A DNA stretch of 25,423 nt, taken from IMG/VR virus record IMGVR_UViG_3300021185_000977, positions 1-25,423 of that record; one strand, 5' to 3'. The position numbers and the translations under genes are program-made. This document shows positions 16,841 through 23,463 of the stretch, piece by piece. The stretch's first letter is position 1; each line of letters starts with the position of its first letter. The notes under the pieces are model-generated. The model was not told the origin of the DNA, searched no databases, and worked only from the letters and a program-made list of their open reading frames with translations. Source of the DNA: a virus.

Positions 16841-19044
16841 TAATTAATTATTTTTGATTTTGAACCTTTGTTGTCATATTTAGAAAAATTTAAACTTACT
16901 TTTTCTTTTATATGTTCAGGTATAGGTCTATATTTATTTTTATTGCAAGCCATGATAGCTAAGCCAGAGCTTATTGATGCATCATGTTTTGTTCTTTTAT
17001 TTATATCAAACGCAGCCCAGTCTTCTAATGTTCTTTGAAAATACATAGTACCGTACTGTTCGTTGTTATATCCTACAAACATTTCAATATAAGATTCGAT
17101 AGCTGCGGCATGAGCTTGTTTAACGTCTTCACTTGAATTAGGTATACCACCTATTTCTTTTTCTGTTACAGATAATTTATATGCTGTTTTATCTGGTCTG
17201 TTCATAGAATAACCTCTATAACCTCTTCTTTTTAAATGATATAATAATCTAGGTTTATTATTCTCTGCTAATATAGGCATACCATAAAAATGCAAAGCCA
17301 TAAGTACATCTTCAAAAAATGTTTCAGCAGTTTGTGGTCTAGCTATATATTCTAAAAAAAATAAATTAGGTGGACAAGTATCCATAGTAAACTTAGTTAA
17401 ACCATGTAACGCACCTTTAGAGCCTCTACCATCTACAGTTCCTGATATGTCATAACTATCACAACCAAAAGCACCCATATGCTCATTAGCTGGATATTTC
17501 ATGCCATTTTTAATAATAAATCTATTTTGTTGCTGAACATCTGGAACCCAAGATACTATAAATCTACCTTGTTTACTTGGAACAAATTGAACGCTTGTAT
17601 CTTTAATCCCACCTTCCCACATAAAATTACCCTGTGTAACAACATTAGAATTTCTTAAATCTTCATTATAATCTATTTGTTCATAGATTTTTGTAAGATT
17701 AAATAATGATTGTTTTGTTTCATCTCTGAAAGCATGTTTCTCTGTACGTGGAAATTGTCTATATAATTCATTAAGTGCATCAGGATCGTCCTTAAGTCCA
17801 TCTACTTCATTTTCCCAGTGTTCGATAACACCGATTTCAATGGGGAAACCATCTGGCCCTTTTTTAGGTTTTTCCGGTGTCTCAAAGACAGGTAATCCAT
17901 AAGAATCAATGTATCCTTCGTAATTCCACTCCATAGGAATGAACAAGCTATATAATCCCGAGCTAGTCTGCCCGTTGCGGTTTCTTCTGGTAACGTCTGA
18001 GTCATCATACAATTTTTTATAATTTCTACCTCCTTTATCTAAAGCATTTGACGTTGAACCCATCATACACTTACCTATAATTCTAGAACCTAATCGTAAA
18101 CAAGTTTTTGTAACCCTCCAGTTGTTTAATATATTGTCAGGTTTTTCCCACTTACCAGATTCATCATGTACAAGTAGTTTTAATTTTTCACCATCATAAC
18201 TGTTATCTCCTGTATTCTTCCAGTCAATAGTTGTATCTAACCCTTCTAGTTCTTCTAACTGTTCGTTGCTATCTAGTTTACGTCTTGTAAATCTGCTAGC
18301 AGGAACTCTGTATGCAAGTTCTGTTTTTGGCCTATCCATACCGTCTTGTATAGGCTTGAAGAAAAACGGGTAGTTGACGGAAATGGGTACAATTTTATCG
18401 GTAAACATTTTCTTTGCATCAGCCCCAGACTTTGATAAGACACCGTATCTAGCATCACTAGAGATAGTGGCAAGGTTGACTGTTTCGCCAGATGCCATGA
18501 ATGAAAAACCAGACCGTCTGTTTTTGAGGTAACACATTCCGTAGCAACGTGTATCTGCTTTGCAAGCTTCCCAGAATATATAGAATAATCTGTTTGCTTC
18601 CCTAAAATCTGCTTGCCCAACATCAATCTTGGACCACTGCAAGTACATGTAATGAGTACCAGTAATATAAGTAGCTTTACCCTTGTTATTAAACCAATAA
18701 CCTTCGTGGCGCCTGGCAAATTCTCTATCAATATATGCATACCATTTTTCTTTAAAATCATCTGGATATTGTTTCCAGTCAAATATTGTTTTAATCTTTT
18801 TTAAAGCTTTAGGGTATTCGTGGGTTTGCCACTTGTCAGCTTCAGTAAATACATCTTTTTCTTTTGGTAATGCTATTTTTAAGTTTTGTATTTCGTATAC
18901 TTCACCTACTTGACCAGTTTTAGATATAACAATAACATCATGTTCTTTATTATAACCATAATCCCACTTCTTAGATTTATTTAATCTTTTTATTACATGT
19001 GGTTTTATGTGATCAATTACTTTATATAACGTTTGTTTATACAT
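16840..19044 (-). CDS. terL: Terminase large subunit, 734 aa
   Basis: The packaging motor ATPase and headful or site nuclease. The P-loop region is KNRRSGFSFMAS (174-185), a deviant Walker A without the usual Gly-Lys-Ser; lambda gpA has a comparable deviant form. Walker B is KLLVHDES (289-296, D294 and E295). The coupling motif is CMMGSTSN (326-333). The C-terminal RNase H-like nuclease shows an acidic triad in CDSYDISG (D529), ILAENNKP (E594) and TKHDASIS (D688). Length is typical of T4/crAss-type large subunits with an extra N-terminal part. It shares its start base with the stop of the candidate small subunit and overlaps the portal start, indicating tight translational coupling. Confidence 0.93.
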   Translation of the reverse strand: MYKQTLYKVIDHIKPHVIKRLNKSKKWDYGYNKEHDVIVISKTGQVGEVYEIQNLKIALPKEKDVFTEADKWQTHEYPKALKKIKTIFDWKQYPDDFKEKWYAYIDREFARRHEGYWFNNKGKATYITGTHYMYLQWSKIDVGQADFREANRLFYIFWEACKADTRCYGMCYLKNRRSGFSFMASGETVNLATISSDARYGVLSKSGADAKKMFTDKIVPISVNYPFFFKPIQDGMDRPKTELAYRVPASRFTRRKLDSNEQLEELEGLDTTIDWKNTGDNSYDGEKLKLLVHDESGKWEKPDNILNNWRVTKTCLRLGSRIIGKCMMGSTSNALDKGGRNYKKLYDDSDVTRRNRNGQTSSGLYSLFIPMEWNYEGYIDSYGLPVFETPEKPKKGPDGFPIEIGVIEHWENEVDGLKDDPDALNELYRQFPRTEKHAFRDETKQSLFNLTKIYEQIDYNEDLRNSNVVTQGNFMWEGGIKDTSVQFVPSKQGRFIVSWVPDVQQQNRFIIKNGMKYPANEHMGAFGCDSYDISGTVDGRGSKGALHGLTKFTMDTCPPNLFFLEYIARPQTAETFFEDVLMALHFYGMPILAENNKPRLLYHLKRRGYRGYSMNRPDKTAYKLSVTEKEIGGIPNSSEDVKQAHAAAIESYIEMFVGYNNEQYGTMYFQRTLEDWAAFDINKRTKHDASISSGLAIMACNKNKYRPIPEHIKEKVSLNFSKYDNKGSKSKIIN

Positions 19045-19319
19045 TACTTAGATCTTCTTTCTGCAAAACCTCCAAAAGCTTCAGTTTTCTTTTCTTCTTT
19101 TGGTTTATCGTTTAACATATCCTCTTCTTCTTTAATACGATTTAGTATTTCAAAAGCATCAAATATAGCTAACTTTTTAGTTGCAGCAGCGTTTTTTAAT
19201 CTATCAGCTGATATATCATCATCAGAATCAACTATAGCCTCTTTTGCTACTTTAATAAGTTCCTCAACCGCTTTGTGCCCAGCTAGGATTATATTCTGTT
19301 TCGTTTCCTTGACGTTCAT
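19044..19319 (-). CDS. Putative terminase small subunit, 91 aa
   Basis: A mostly helical protein: QNIILAGHKAVEELIKVAKE (8-27), an acidic turn DSDDDISADRLKNAAATKK (32-50) and a second helix AIFDAFEILNRIKEEED (52-68), ending in a basic disordered tail. Small terminases are helical oligomers that recognise phage DNA and are normally encoded just before the large subunit, as here. No helix-turn-helix is clear, so the assignment is mainly positional. Its first 56 bases overlap the end of the GroES-like gene in another frame, and its stop overlaps the terL start (TAATG). It could instead be an unrelated head protein. Confidence 0.6.
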   Translation of the reverse strand: MNVKETKQNIILAGHKAVEELIKVAKEAIVDSDDDISADRLKNAAATKKLAIFDAFEILNRIKEEEDMLNDKPKEEKKTEAFGGFAERRSK

Positions 19320-19869
19320 ACTTAATTACAATATCATTTGATTTCATACAATAAAGACGCTTGCCATCAACTACAAAATCAAACTCACCAAACGGTGAAT
19401 AACCTACAAGGTCTCCCTCGTTGATTTTTAACGCTTCTAACGAACTATTGCCATATTTTAATATACCAACAAGGCGTTCTTCTAAATTAGCGTCTATATC
19501 ATCATTGTTATGAATTGGACTTATAAAGCATCTATCGCCAAAAGCTTGCCATCTGTCTTTAGATTTGTATAAATATACTTGATTTAATTGAACAAAATAT
19601 AAACCATCTTTAAAATATGATCTACTATTTTTTTCTTCACCTCTTATATTGTAAAACCTTCTAAACACATTATGATGTATCATAATTAAATCACCTTTTT
19701 TAATTGGTGTTTTAAATGCTTTTGGTGTCGCTATAACTCTAGCTATATTATTTACTGATTTAAAACTTTCTGACTGAGTGTTAATTATAAGGCTTTTGTC
19801 ACCTACTTTAACTTCATTATTATATCGCTGGCCGTAAGGCTCAACGATAAAGTCAAATATACTTTTCAT
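19264..19869 (-). CDS. GroES-like co-chaperonin with two tandem domains, 201 aa
   Basis: The sequence appears to contain two GroES-like beta-barrels. Copy 1 (about 5-100) has DFIVEPYGQRY, a loop with KSLIINTQS, NIARVIATPK, KKGDLIMIHH and LNQVYLYK. Copy 2 (about 109-187) has GDRCFISPIH, RLVGILKYGN, INEGDLVGYSPFG, VVDGKRLYC and SNDIVIKYE, matching the GroES order of strand, loop, GxVxxxG, GDxVxF, DG and DI(L/V)A. Phage GroES analogues (T4 gp31) pair with host GroEL to fold the capsid protein. Two fused domains are known in chloroplast Cpn20. Copy 1 keeps a hydrophobic tripeptide (IIN) in the mobile-loop position; copy 2 has an acidic loop instead. The gene begins ATGA-overlapped with the previous one. 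Confidence 0.75.
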   Translation of the reverse strand: MKSIFDFIVEPYGQRYNNEVKVGDKSLIINTQSESFKSVNNIARVIATPKAFKTPIKKGDLIMIHHNVFRRFYNIRGEEKNSRSYFKDGLYFVQLNQVYLYKSKDRWQAFGDRCFISPIHNNDDIDANLEERLVGILKYGNSSLEALKINEGDLVGYSPFGEFDFVVDGKRLYCMKSNDIVIKYERQGNETEYNPSWAQSG

Positions 19870-20096
19870 TTATATTCTAAATCATACTCAACGGATATAG
19901 CCATGTTAGAATTAAATTTCTTCCACGGCAATACCTCATTGTTCTTTTTAATGTAAATGTTATAAGAATTATCTTCTGCATCAAAGAGTATATGAGAAAT
20001 AGTGTGACCTCCATATACTGACTGAGTCAAAGAATAATGCATCGCATCGGTTTTGTAATCAGAACCAATACTGATCTTTCTAATAACAGATGACAT
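19866..20096 (-). CDS. Conserved-looking hypothetical protein, 76 aa
   Basis: A small beta-rich protein with SVIRKISIGSDYKTDAMHYS at the N-terminus, then VYGGHTISHILFDAEDNSYN and a last part with LPWKKFN. It ends in TGA that overlaps the GroES-like start (ATGA), and its own start overlaps the stop of the coiled-coil gene (TAATG). I remember similar short proteins next to packaging genes in marine phage contigs, without a known role. No cysteines or membrane segment. The tight coupling with the chaperone-like gene suggests joint translation, and any functional link is inference. Confidence 0.7.
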   Translation of the reverse strand: MSSVIRKISIGSDYKTDAMHYSLTQSVYGGHTISHILFDAEDNSYNIYIKKNNEVLPWKKFNSNMAISVEYDLEYK

Positions 20097-20338
20097 TACT
20101 CCTTCTTGTCTTCTTCTTTTTCGATAAGAGTGTAAGTACCGTCTTCAAGATTAATGTTAATCGATCCGTACTCTTCTTCAAGTTCTTTTTTAAAGTCTTC
20201 AGTTTCCTTGTTAACTTCGTGAAACTTAGATAATACCGCGGTTTTTTGGGCTTCTAAAAATCCAGTTTCATTTAACAATTTGTTTAATTCTTTTTGAAAT
20301 CCTTGGATTTTTTCTAATTGGTCTTTTTTAATTTCCAT
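20096..20338 (-). CDS. Small coiled-coil protein, 80 aa
   Basis: Residues 4-58 form a predicted long coiled coil (QLEKIQGFQKELNKLL, EAQKTAVLSKFHEVNKETED), followed by a short beta segment EEYGSININLEDGTYTLIE. The layout of two helices joined by a short turn, then EYG(S/D)xNxNLxxG, is common in small proteins of marine T4-like and Bacteroidota phages as I recall, with no settled function. The pattern is superficially prefoldin-like. It is the first gene after the 58-base AT-only gap at 20339-20397 and sits upstream of the GroES-like gene. It may be a structural or assembly helper. Confidence 0.7.
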   Translation of the reverse strand: MEIKKDQLEKIQGFQKELNKLLNETGFLEAQKTAVLSKFHEVNKETEDFKKELEEEYGSININLEDGTYTLIEKEEDKKE

Positions 20339-20397
20339 TTTTAATTTAATTTAATTTAACTTAGTTATTTATGTATTAATATAGTTACAGGTTTTAT
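20339..20397. other. AT-only intergenic gap with short tandem TTAAT repeats
   Basis: The gap contains nearly four copies of TTAAT at 20341-20359, then TTAACTTAGTTATTTATGTATTAATATAGTTACAGG. I see no hairpin with a U-run and no clear Bacteroidota promoter (TTTG with TAnnTTTG) on the minus strand. It is one of the longer gaps, so a promoter or leader of the chaperone-terminase genes is possible but unsupported. Confidence 0.35.
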
Positions 20398-20859
20398 TTA
20401 TTTTTTAAATATACTTGTAACCTTTTCACTACTTCGTCCGCCAAAATACGCAAGAACAACTGCCATCATCACTTTTTCAAATGTATCGTTCCATGTGGCT
20501 CCTATATGAAATGGTATAGATTCAACACTATCTAATATTCCAGCTAGTGAGAATATAACAATACACCAAACTAAAACTAGTGGGCGTACATTTTTCGAAA
20601 GCCATGAATCACTCATTTGATCCGCTTGCCACCTTGAAGTGACAGCTTCCATTTCTTTATTTTGTTGTTCAAATATAAGTTGCTGTAATTTTATTTTTTC
20701 TTCACTGCTTACATCAGATTTACCTATAGCAGCAATAGCTTCAGCTGGTGTTGAAACACCACTAAGTAAATTACCTAATGTTGGATTAACTAATGAAGCC
20801 GCTCCAAACAATAGTTTACCTACTGTAGTATCTTTAAATTTTTTCTTAGGATTTGGCAT
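20398..20859 (-). CDS. Holin, GTA-type three-transmembrane family, 153 aa
   Basis: Forms the inner-membrane lesion that lets the endolysin reach the wall. Residues 14-34 are a moderately hydrophobic segment (KLLFGAASLVNPTLGNLL), 51-83 a charged amphipathic helix ending TSRWQADQMSDSWLSKNVRP, 92-110 a clear membrane segment (PLVLVWCIVIFSLAGILD), and 126-142 a second (EKVMMAVVLAYFGG). The WQAD-S-WLSKNVRP block directly before the membrane segment is the signature I associate with the GTA_holin_3TM family. I chose the ATG at 20857-20859 rather than the one at 20952, because the upstream start would overlap the HExxH gene by about 100 bases, whereas this start overlaps by 14. Confidence 0.82.
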   Translation of the reverse strand: MPNPKKKFKDTTVGKLLFGAASLVNPTLGNLLSGVSTPAEAIAAIGKSDVSSEEKIKLQQLIFEQQNKEMEAVTSRWQADQMSDSWLSKNVRPLVLVWCIVIFSLAGILDSVESIPFHIGATWNDTFEKVMMAVVLAYFGGRSSEKVTSIFKK

Positions 20860-21154
20860 ATGCTTCTTTTTCCCAAGGAAGATTTTTAGCACCTTCCTCC
20901 ATGTTTGCTCGTGAATAACGTTTACCTCTCCAGTAAACTGCACTATCGTCATAATCCAAATCTCCTCTTTTCATTTGATCAATATGAACTTTTTCATGAT
21001 TGATAACATCTTGAATTTGTTTTGGATCTTTAATATCTTGATTTATTAAAATACTTCCATTTCTGTCTGCTTTCCCTAACACACCCTCTTCTAAACCTAC
21101 ATTGTATATTGGAGTGTTGTCGATAATATATGGTGGGTTAATTTTAAAAGCCAT
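20846..21154 (-). CDS. Small putative zinc metallopeptidase with HExxH, 102 aa
   Basis: Residues 50-61 read VINHEKVHIDQM, giving a HExxHxxQ signature (H53, E54, H57, Q60), followed by an acidic DLDYDD and YWRGKRYSR. A Glu in PWEKEAYA (E95 or E97) could be the third zinc ligand, as in gluzincins where HExxH is followed by a distant Glu beside Ala. DUF4157-type peptidases have the same HExxHxxQ form. The N-terminal half includes NGSILINQDIKDPKQIQD. The protein is tiny for a peptidase, about 100 residues, without a signal peptide. It lies just before the holin, so a role in lysis or head maturation is possible. Activity is unproven. Confidence 0.65.
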   Translation of the reverse strand: MAFKINPPYIIDNTPIYNVGLEEGVLGKADRNGSILINQDIKDPKQIQDVINHEKVHIDQMKRGDLDYDDSAVYWRGKRYSRANMEEGAKNLPWEKEAYAKS

Positions 21155-21306
21155 TACTTTCCAGGAAATAATTTATTAAGTTTTTCTTTACGCTGTTGAC
21201 AGCCACAGGGTATGTTTAAACCCTGTGACACTGAATCAACAACTTTTTTAATTCCAGTTGCCTTAGTGAAATCTTCTATTCTATCACCTAAGCCTTTTGG
21301 TTTCAT
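21154..21306 (-). CDS. Small Cys-Gly-Cys protein, 50 aa
   Basis: A complete 50-codon frame whose ATG (21304-21306) shares a base with the stop of the 95-residue gene and whose TAA shares a base with the next ATG. This double TAATG junction strongly supports a real gene. The sequence includes KGLGDRIEDFTKATGIKKVV, then NIPCGCQQRKEKLNKLFPGK with C34 and C36. The C-terminal CGC plus RKEKLNKLFP pattern resembles short proteins in many phages that I recall without known function. Two cysteines alone do not make a classic zinc site unless it dimerises. Confidence 0.75.
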   Translation of the reverse strand: MKPKGLGDRIEDFTKATGIKKVVDSVSQGLNIPCGCQQRKEKLNKLFPGK

Positions 21307-21593
21307 TAAGCGAATACTACTCCTGAAACTTCTATTCCAGAAGGAAGTTTAACTTTAGCTTTTACGCCTCCAGGATTAGCTGTTAATGCGTAATTAACTG
21401 CATCTCTTACTGAAGGTGTACTAACTGTACCGTGAGTAATTGTACATACATCTCCACCAGCACCTCCTGCTAAATAGATAACTACAGTAGTAGAACTTGC
21501 TTGAACTACTCCTGTTATTAAGTCTGCACCTACTAAGATGTCACCACCTGCGATTCCCGAACCGCTTGATGGAATTGAAATAAATTTTGCCAT
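21306..21593 (-). CDS. Small beta-rich virion-type protein, 95 aa
   Basis: The sequence has regular short strands: MAKFISIPSS, DILVGADLITGVVQASSTTV, VIYLAGGAGGDVCTITHG, VRDAVNYALTANPGG and VKAKVKLPSGIEVSGVVFA. There are no lysine-rich tails, in contrast to its neighbours, and codons are regular like those of MCP. From memory, similar short proteins occur in marine phages near head genes, so a head decoration or other abundant virion protein is plausible. It has a 56-base leader that is G-free on the mRNA strand over almost its whole length, unusual among neighbours. The function remains inferred. Confidence 0.7.
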   Translation of the reverse strand: MAKFISIPSSGSGIAGGDILVGADLITGVVQASSTTVVIYLAGGAGGDVCTITHGTVSTPSVRDAVNYALTANPGGVKAKVKLPSGIEVSGVVFA

Positions 21594-21649
21594 AATAATT
21601 GTTTTTGTTTTTTGTTAATTGTTTGTTGTTTATTGATTGTTGTTATTTA
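21594..21649 (-). promoter_or_regulatory. G-less A/C-rich mRNA leader
   Basis: Read on the minus strand, the gap before the 95-residue gene consists of A, T and C in units such as AACAACAATCAATAAACAAC and AACAAAAAACAAAAACAATT, with no G before the start codon region. Such a leader would be unstructured. It could favour initiation on Bacteroidota ribosomes, which rely little on Shine-Dalgarno pairing. No promoter motif is evident. Confidence 0.45.
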
Positions 21650-22339
21650 TTATTCTACTTTTTTTCTAGGTAGTTTACTCATTTTTTTAGTCATGGTAGT
21701 TTTTAGTTTACCTTCTTTTTTTGTTTTCATTTTAGCTTCTTCTTTTTTAGAAGGGTAACAACCTTTTCTTTCATCGTCCCAAGCCTTTCCTTCAGGACAT
21801 GTATTTTGGTTTAAAGGAGTTGTAAAACTATATGGACTTGATCCATATTTTTTGCTATATCTTTTTTCTTTTCTTTCAAGTTTGTTTTCTACTCTTCCTA
21901 GCTTGCCTTCATCTACCTCTTGACCTTGGTCATAAGCACTAAATAGTTTTTTATGTTTATCTGAAAGTTTATTTATTTTATTTTTTAATTTGCTTTTAGG
22001 ATCTCCTAGTTTTTTATATGGAGTGTTTGAACCACTACCGCTTGTGCAACCTTTTTTATAGGTTGGTGAAGATGAATGACCTTTCATCTTTAACATAGAT
22101 TTTGCTTTGTCATAATCACCTCCAGCTTTTTGCATAGCGTGACCAAAAGCATTACCTTCTAATGGCGTTGCAGAACTATATCTTTGCTGTGCAACACTAC
22201 CATTGTATTTATACAAGGGTTGATTAGAATCACCCATAGCGTTATAACCTCCAGACATATCTTTAAATAGATCTTTTCTTTCTTGGCCTCCGCTTACTGA
22301 GATGTTTCTACCTTTTCCTTCGTGTTTATATTTTCCCAT
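21650..22339 (-). CDS. Basic low-complexity hypothetical protein, 229 aa
   Basis: Strongly basic and rich in Lys, Ser and Gly, with little hydrophobic core, so largely disordered. Visible parts: GGYNAMGDSNQPLYKYNG, a segment TPLEGNAFGHAMQKAGGDYD (59-78), a helix KSKLKNKINKLSDKHKKLF, a second charged helix VENKLERKEKRYSKKYG, and a Cys pair in CPEGKAWDDERKGCYPSKKE near the end. The last 25 residues are almost all Lys, Thr, Met and Arg. It could bind nucleic acid or be packaged, by analogy with basic internal phage proteins, but nothing in it proves this. The CPEG-W-KGC unit may be a small disulfide or metal motif. Confidence 0.65.
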   Translation of the reverse strand: MGKYKHEGKGRNISVSGGQERKDLFKDMSGGYNAMGDSNQPLYKYNGSVAQQRYSSATPLEGNAFGHAMQKAGGDYDKAKSMLKMKGHSSSPTYKKGCTSGSGSNTPYKKLGDPKSKLKNKINKLSDKHKKLFSAYDQGQEVDEGKLGRVENKLERKEKRYSKKYGSSPYSFTTPLNQNTCPEGKAWDDERKGCYPSKKEEAKMKTKKEGKLKTTMTKKMSKLPRKKVE

Positions 22340-22341
22340 AA

Positions 22342-22497
22342 TTAAGACATGTGTTTAGAAATCCAAGAGCCATGCTTTGAATCTGATTTAGAACCTGCTT
22401 GTGCATTTTCTGCATAATGTTTTCTTGCACTTTTAGAAAGTGACTGATTGCTTGCTTCTTTTACGTCGTAAGCTGTTTTTTTACTAATGTTCGGCAT
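22342..22497 (-). CDS. Small hypothetical protein, 51 aa
   Basis: A 51-codon frame from ATG (22495-22497) to TAA (22342-22344), two bases before the next gene's start. It fills the only gap between two larger genes and is the only open frame there. The product (MPNISKKTAYDVKEASNQSL, SARKHYAENAQAG, HGSWISKHMS) is polar and basic, with a short helix and a histidine-containing tail. No known motif. The leader is A/T-only (AATATT upstream), as for other genes in this window. Confidence 0.65.
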   Translation of the reverse strand: MPNISKKTAYDVKEASNQSLSKSARKHYAENAQAGSKSDSKHGSWISKHMS

Positions 22498-22519
22498 AAT
22501 ATTGTTTTTTATATTTATT

Positions 22520-23038
22520 TTAACTTAAGGCTATTAGATCTGAAATACCACCACCTGTACCTGTAGCATAAACCATAACTACACTAACTGGTAATACAAA
22601 ACCTTCAGCAGGCTTTACAAATGTTAATACTTCGTCATTAACAGTGTGAACTTTTATAGACGCTTCTATATCATAACTATATGTAAGAGTTGAATCAGCA
22701 GCTATACTTGAAGCTGTAGCTAAAACATAATTACTTGCATTTGTTATAGATGCTATTAAAACACCAGCTGCAGGTAATGTGCCACCCGTTACTCTCATAC
22801 CAGCTTTGATTTCTGCGTTAGGTGAAGCTAAACCTACGTTAGCTGAGTTTGAAACCACAGTATTATCGCTAGTTGTTGTAACTGGTAATATTGATGGTGA
22901 ATTACCAACATATAAATTATATTGTTTCCACGAGCTTTGTGGTGTTGTTGATTTTGTTCTGCCATCTAATAATAGTGTATCACTTGGTGTTACGGCTAAT
23001 CCAGACTTATAAGAGTCGGTGTAATAATTTCTAATCAT
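22520..23038 (-). CDS. Small beta-rich structural protein with inserted module, 172 aa
   Basis: A core formed by residues 1-53 (including GNSPSILPV) and 125-172 (IEASIKVHTVNDEVLTFVKP, GFVLPVSVVMVYATGTGG, ISDLIALS) resembles a small protein common in marine phages, from memory of contigs lacking the central part. Residues about 54-124 look like an inserted beta module: NAEIKAGMRVTGGTLPAAG, VLIASITNASNY, SSIAADSTLTYSY. Similar modules appear in the 473- and 1213-residue tail proteins. The protein is probably on the virion, perhaps a decoration or fibre-base protein. Its leader is almost pure A on the mRNA strand (ATAAAAAAAAATG). Confidence 0.7.
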   Translation of the reverse strand: MIRNYYTDSYKSGLAVTPSDTLLLDGRTKSTTPQSSWKQYNLYVGNSPSILPVTTTSDNTVVSNSANVGLASPNAEIKAGMRVTGGTLPAAGVLIASITNASNYVLATASSIAADSTLTYSYDIEASIKVHTVNDEVLTFVKPAEGFVLPVSVVMVYATGTGGGISDLIALS

Positions 23039-23059
23039 TTTTTTTTTATTTTTTTTTAT

Positions 23060-23335
23060 TTAACATTTCCACCTTCTTCTAGCAGCTTTACCTCTTTCAC
23101 CGGTCCAGCCCTTTGATCTAGCGCAGAATGATTTTCTTCTTTTAGCAGCTTTACTTCCTGGTTTAACTTTACCAGTAACTGCAGTTTTTAATTTACTTCC
23201 AGGGTTTTCTCTTCTATATTGCTTAACACCTGTTTCAGTCATACCAGCTCCTTCTTCAGCTTTTCTAAAAGTTCTACCTTTTCCTTTAGTAGTCTTTCGC
23301 ATGTTTAAAGGACCGTTTGGTAAATTAAAAGCCAT
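23060..23335 (-). CDS. DUF6321-like basic protein, 91 aa
   Basis: The C-terminal part MTETGVKQYRRENPGSKLKT, GSKAAKRRKSFCARSKGW and RGKAARRRWKC matches my memory of DUF6321 proteins, short basic proteins with a (K/R)RRKSFCAR core found in marine phages and bacteria. The function of this family is not known to me. The high Lys/Arg content suggests nucleic-acid binding. The two cysteines (FCAR and the last residue) could pair or bind metal. It overlaps the preceding 42-residue gene by one base (TAATG) and is followed by a 21-base A/T gap. Confidence 0.7.
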   Translation of the reverse strand: MAFNLPNGPLNMRKTTKGKGRTFRKAEEGAGMTETGVKQYRRENPGSKLKTAVTGKVKPGSKAAKRRKSFCARSKGWTGERGKAARRRWKC

Positions 23336-23463
23336 TACTTTTTCTTTTTCTTTTTAGGAACACAATTAGGTACTTTTCTACCGTTCTTAGTTTTCATACC
23401 GTAAGCTTCATAACCTTTCCAGCATGGGTTTTTCATCATTTTTTTAAAAAAAGGTGAATTCAT
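23335..23463 (-). CDS. Small basic protein with two cysteines, 42 aa
   Basis: A 42-codon frame between the M15 peptidase and DUF6321-like genes. Its ATG overlaps the peptidase stop (ATGA) and its TAA overlaps the next ATG. The sequence NPCWKGYEAYGMKTKNGRKV then PNCVPKKKKKK has the CWxGYE-x3-M-K...VPNCVP arrangement I recall from short proteins of marine T4-like phages and cyanophages. C14 and C34 frame the core. Function unknown; a virion or regulatory role is equally possible. Confidence 0.78.
   Translation of the reverse strand: MNSPFFKKMMKNPCWKGYEAYGMKTKNGRKVPNCVPKKKKKK

Noticed and set aside
18273-18782. Minus-strand open frame of 169 codons in another frame inside the large terminase gene (also 17802-18008)
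   Set aside because: The terminase frame holds Walker and nuclease motifs through this stretch; the alternative has no recognisable features.
20096-20110. Shine-Dalgarno-like AAGGAG before the 76-residue gene
   Set aside because: It is only two bases from the ATG and encodes the Lys/Glu end of the preceding protein.
20860-20952. Longer holin start at 20952
   Set aside because: It would overlap the HExxH gene for over 100 bases and adds residues unlike a holin N-terminus; the ATG at 20859 gives a short overlap and a Lys-rich start usual for such holins.
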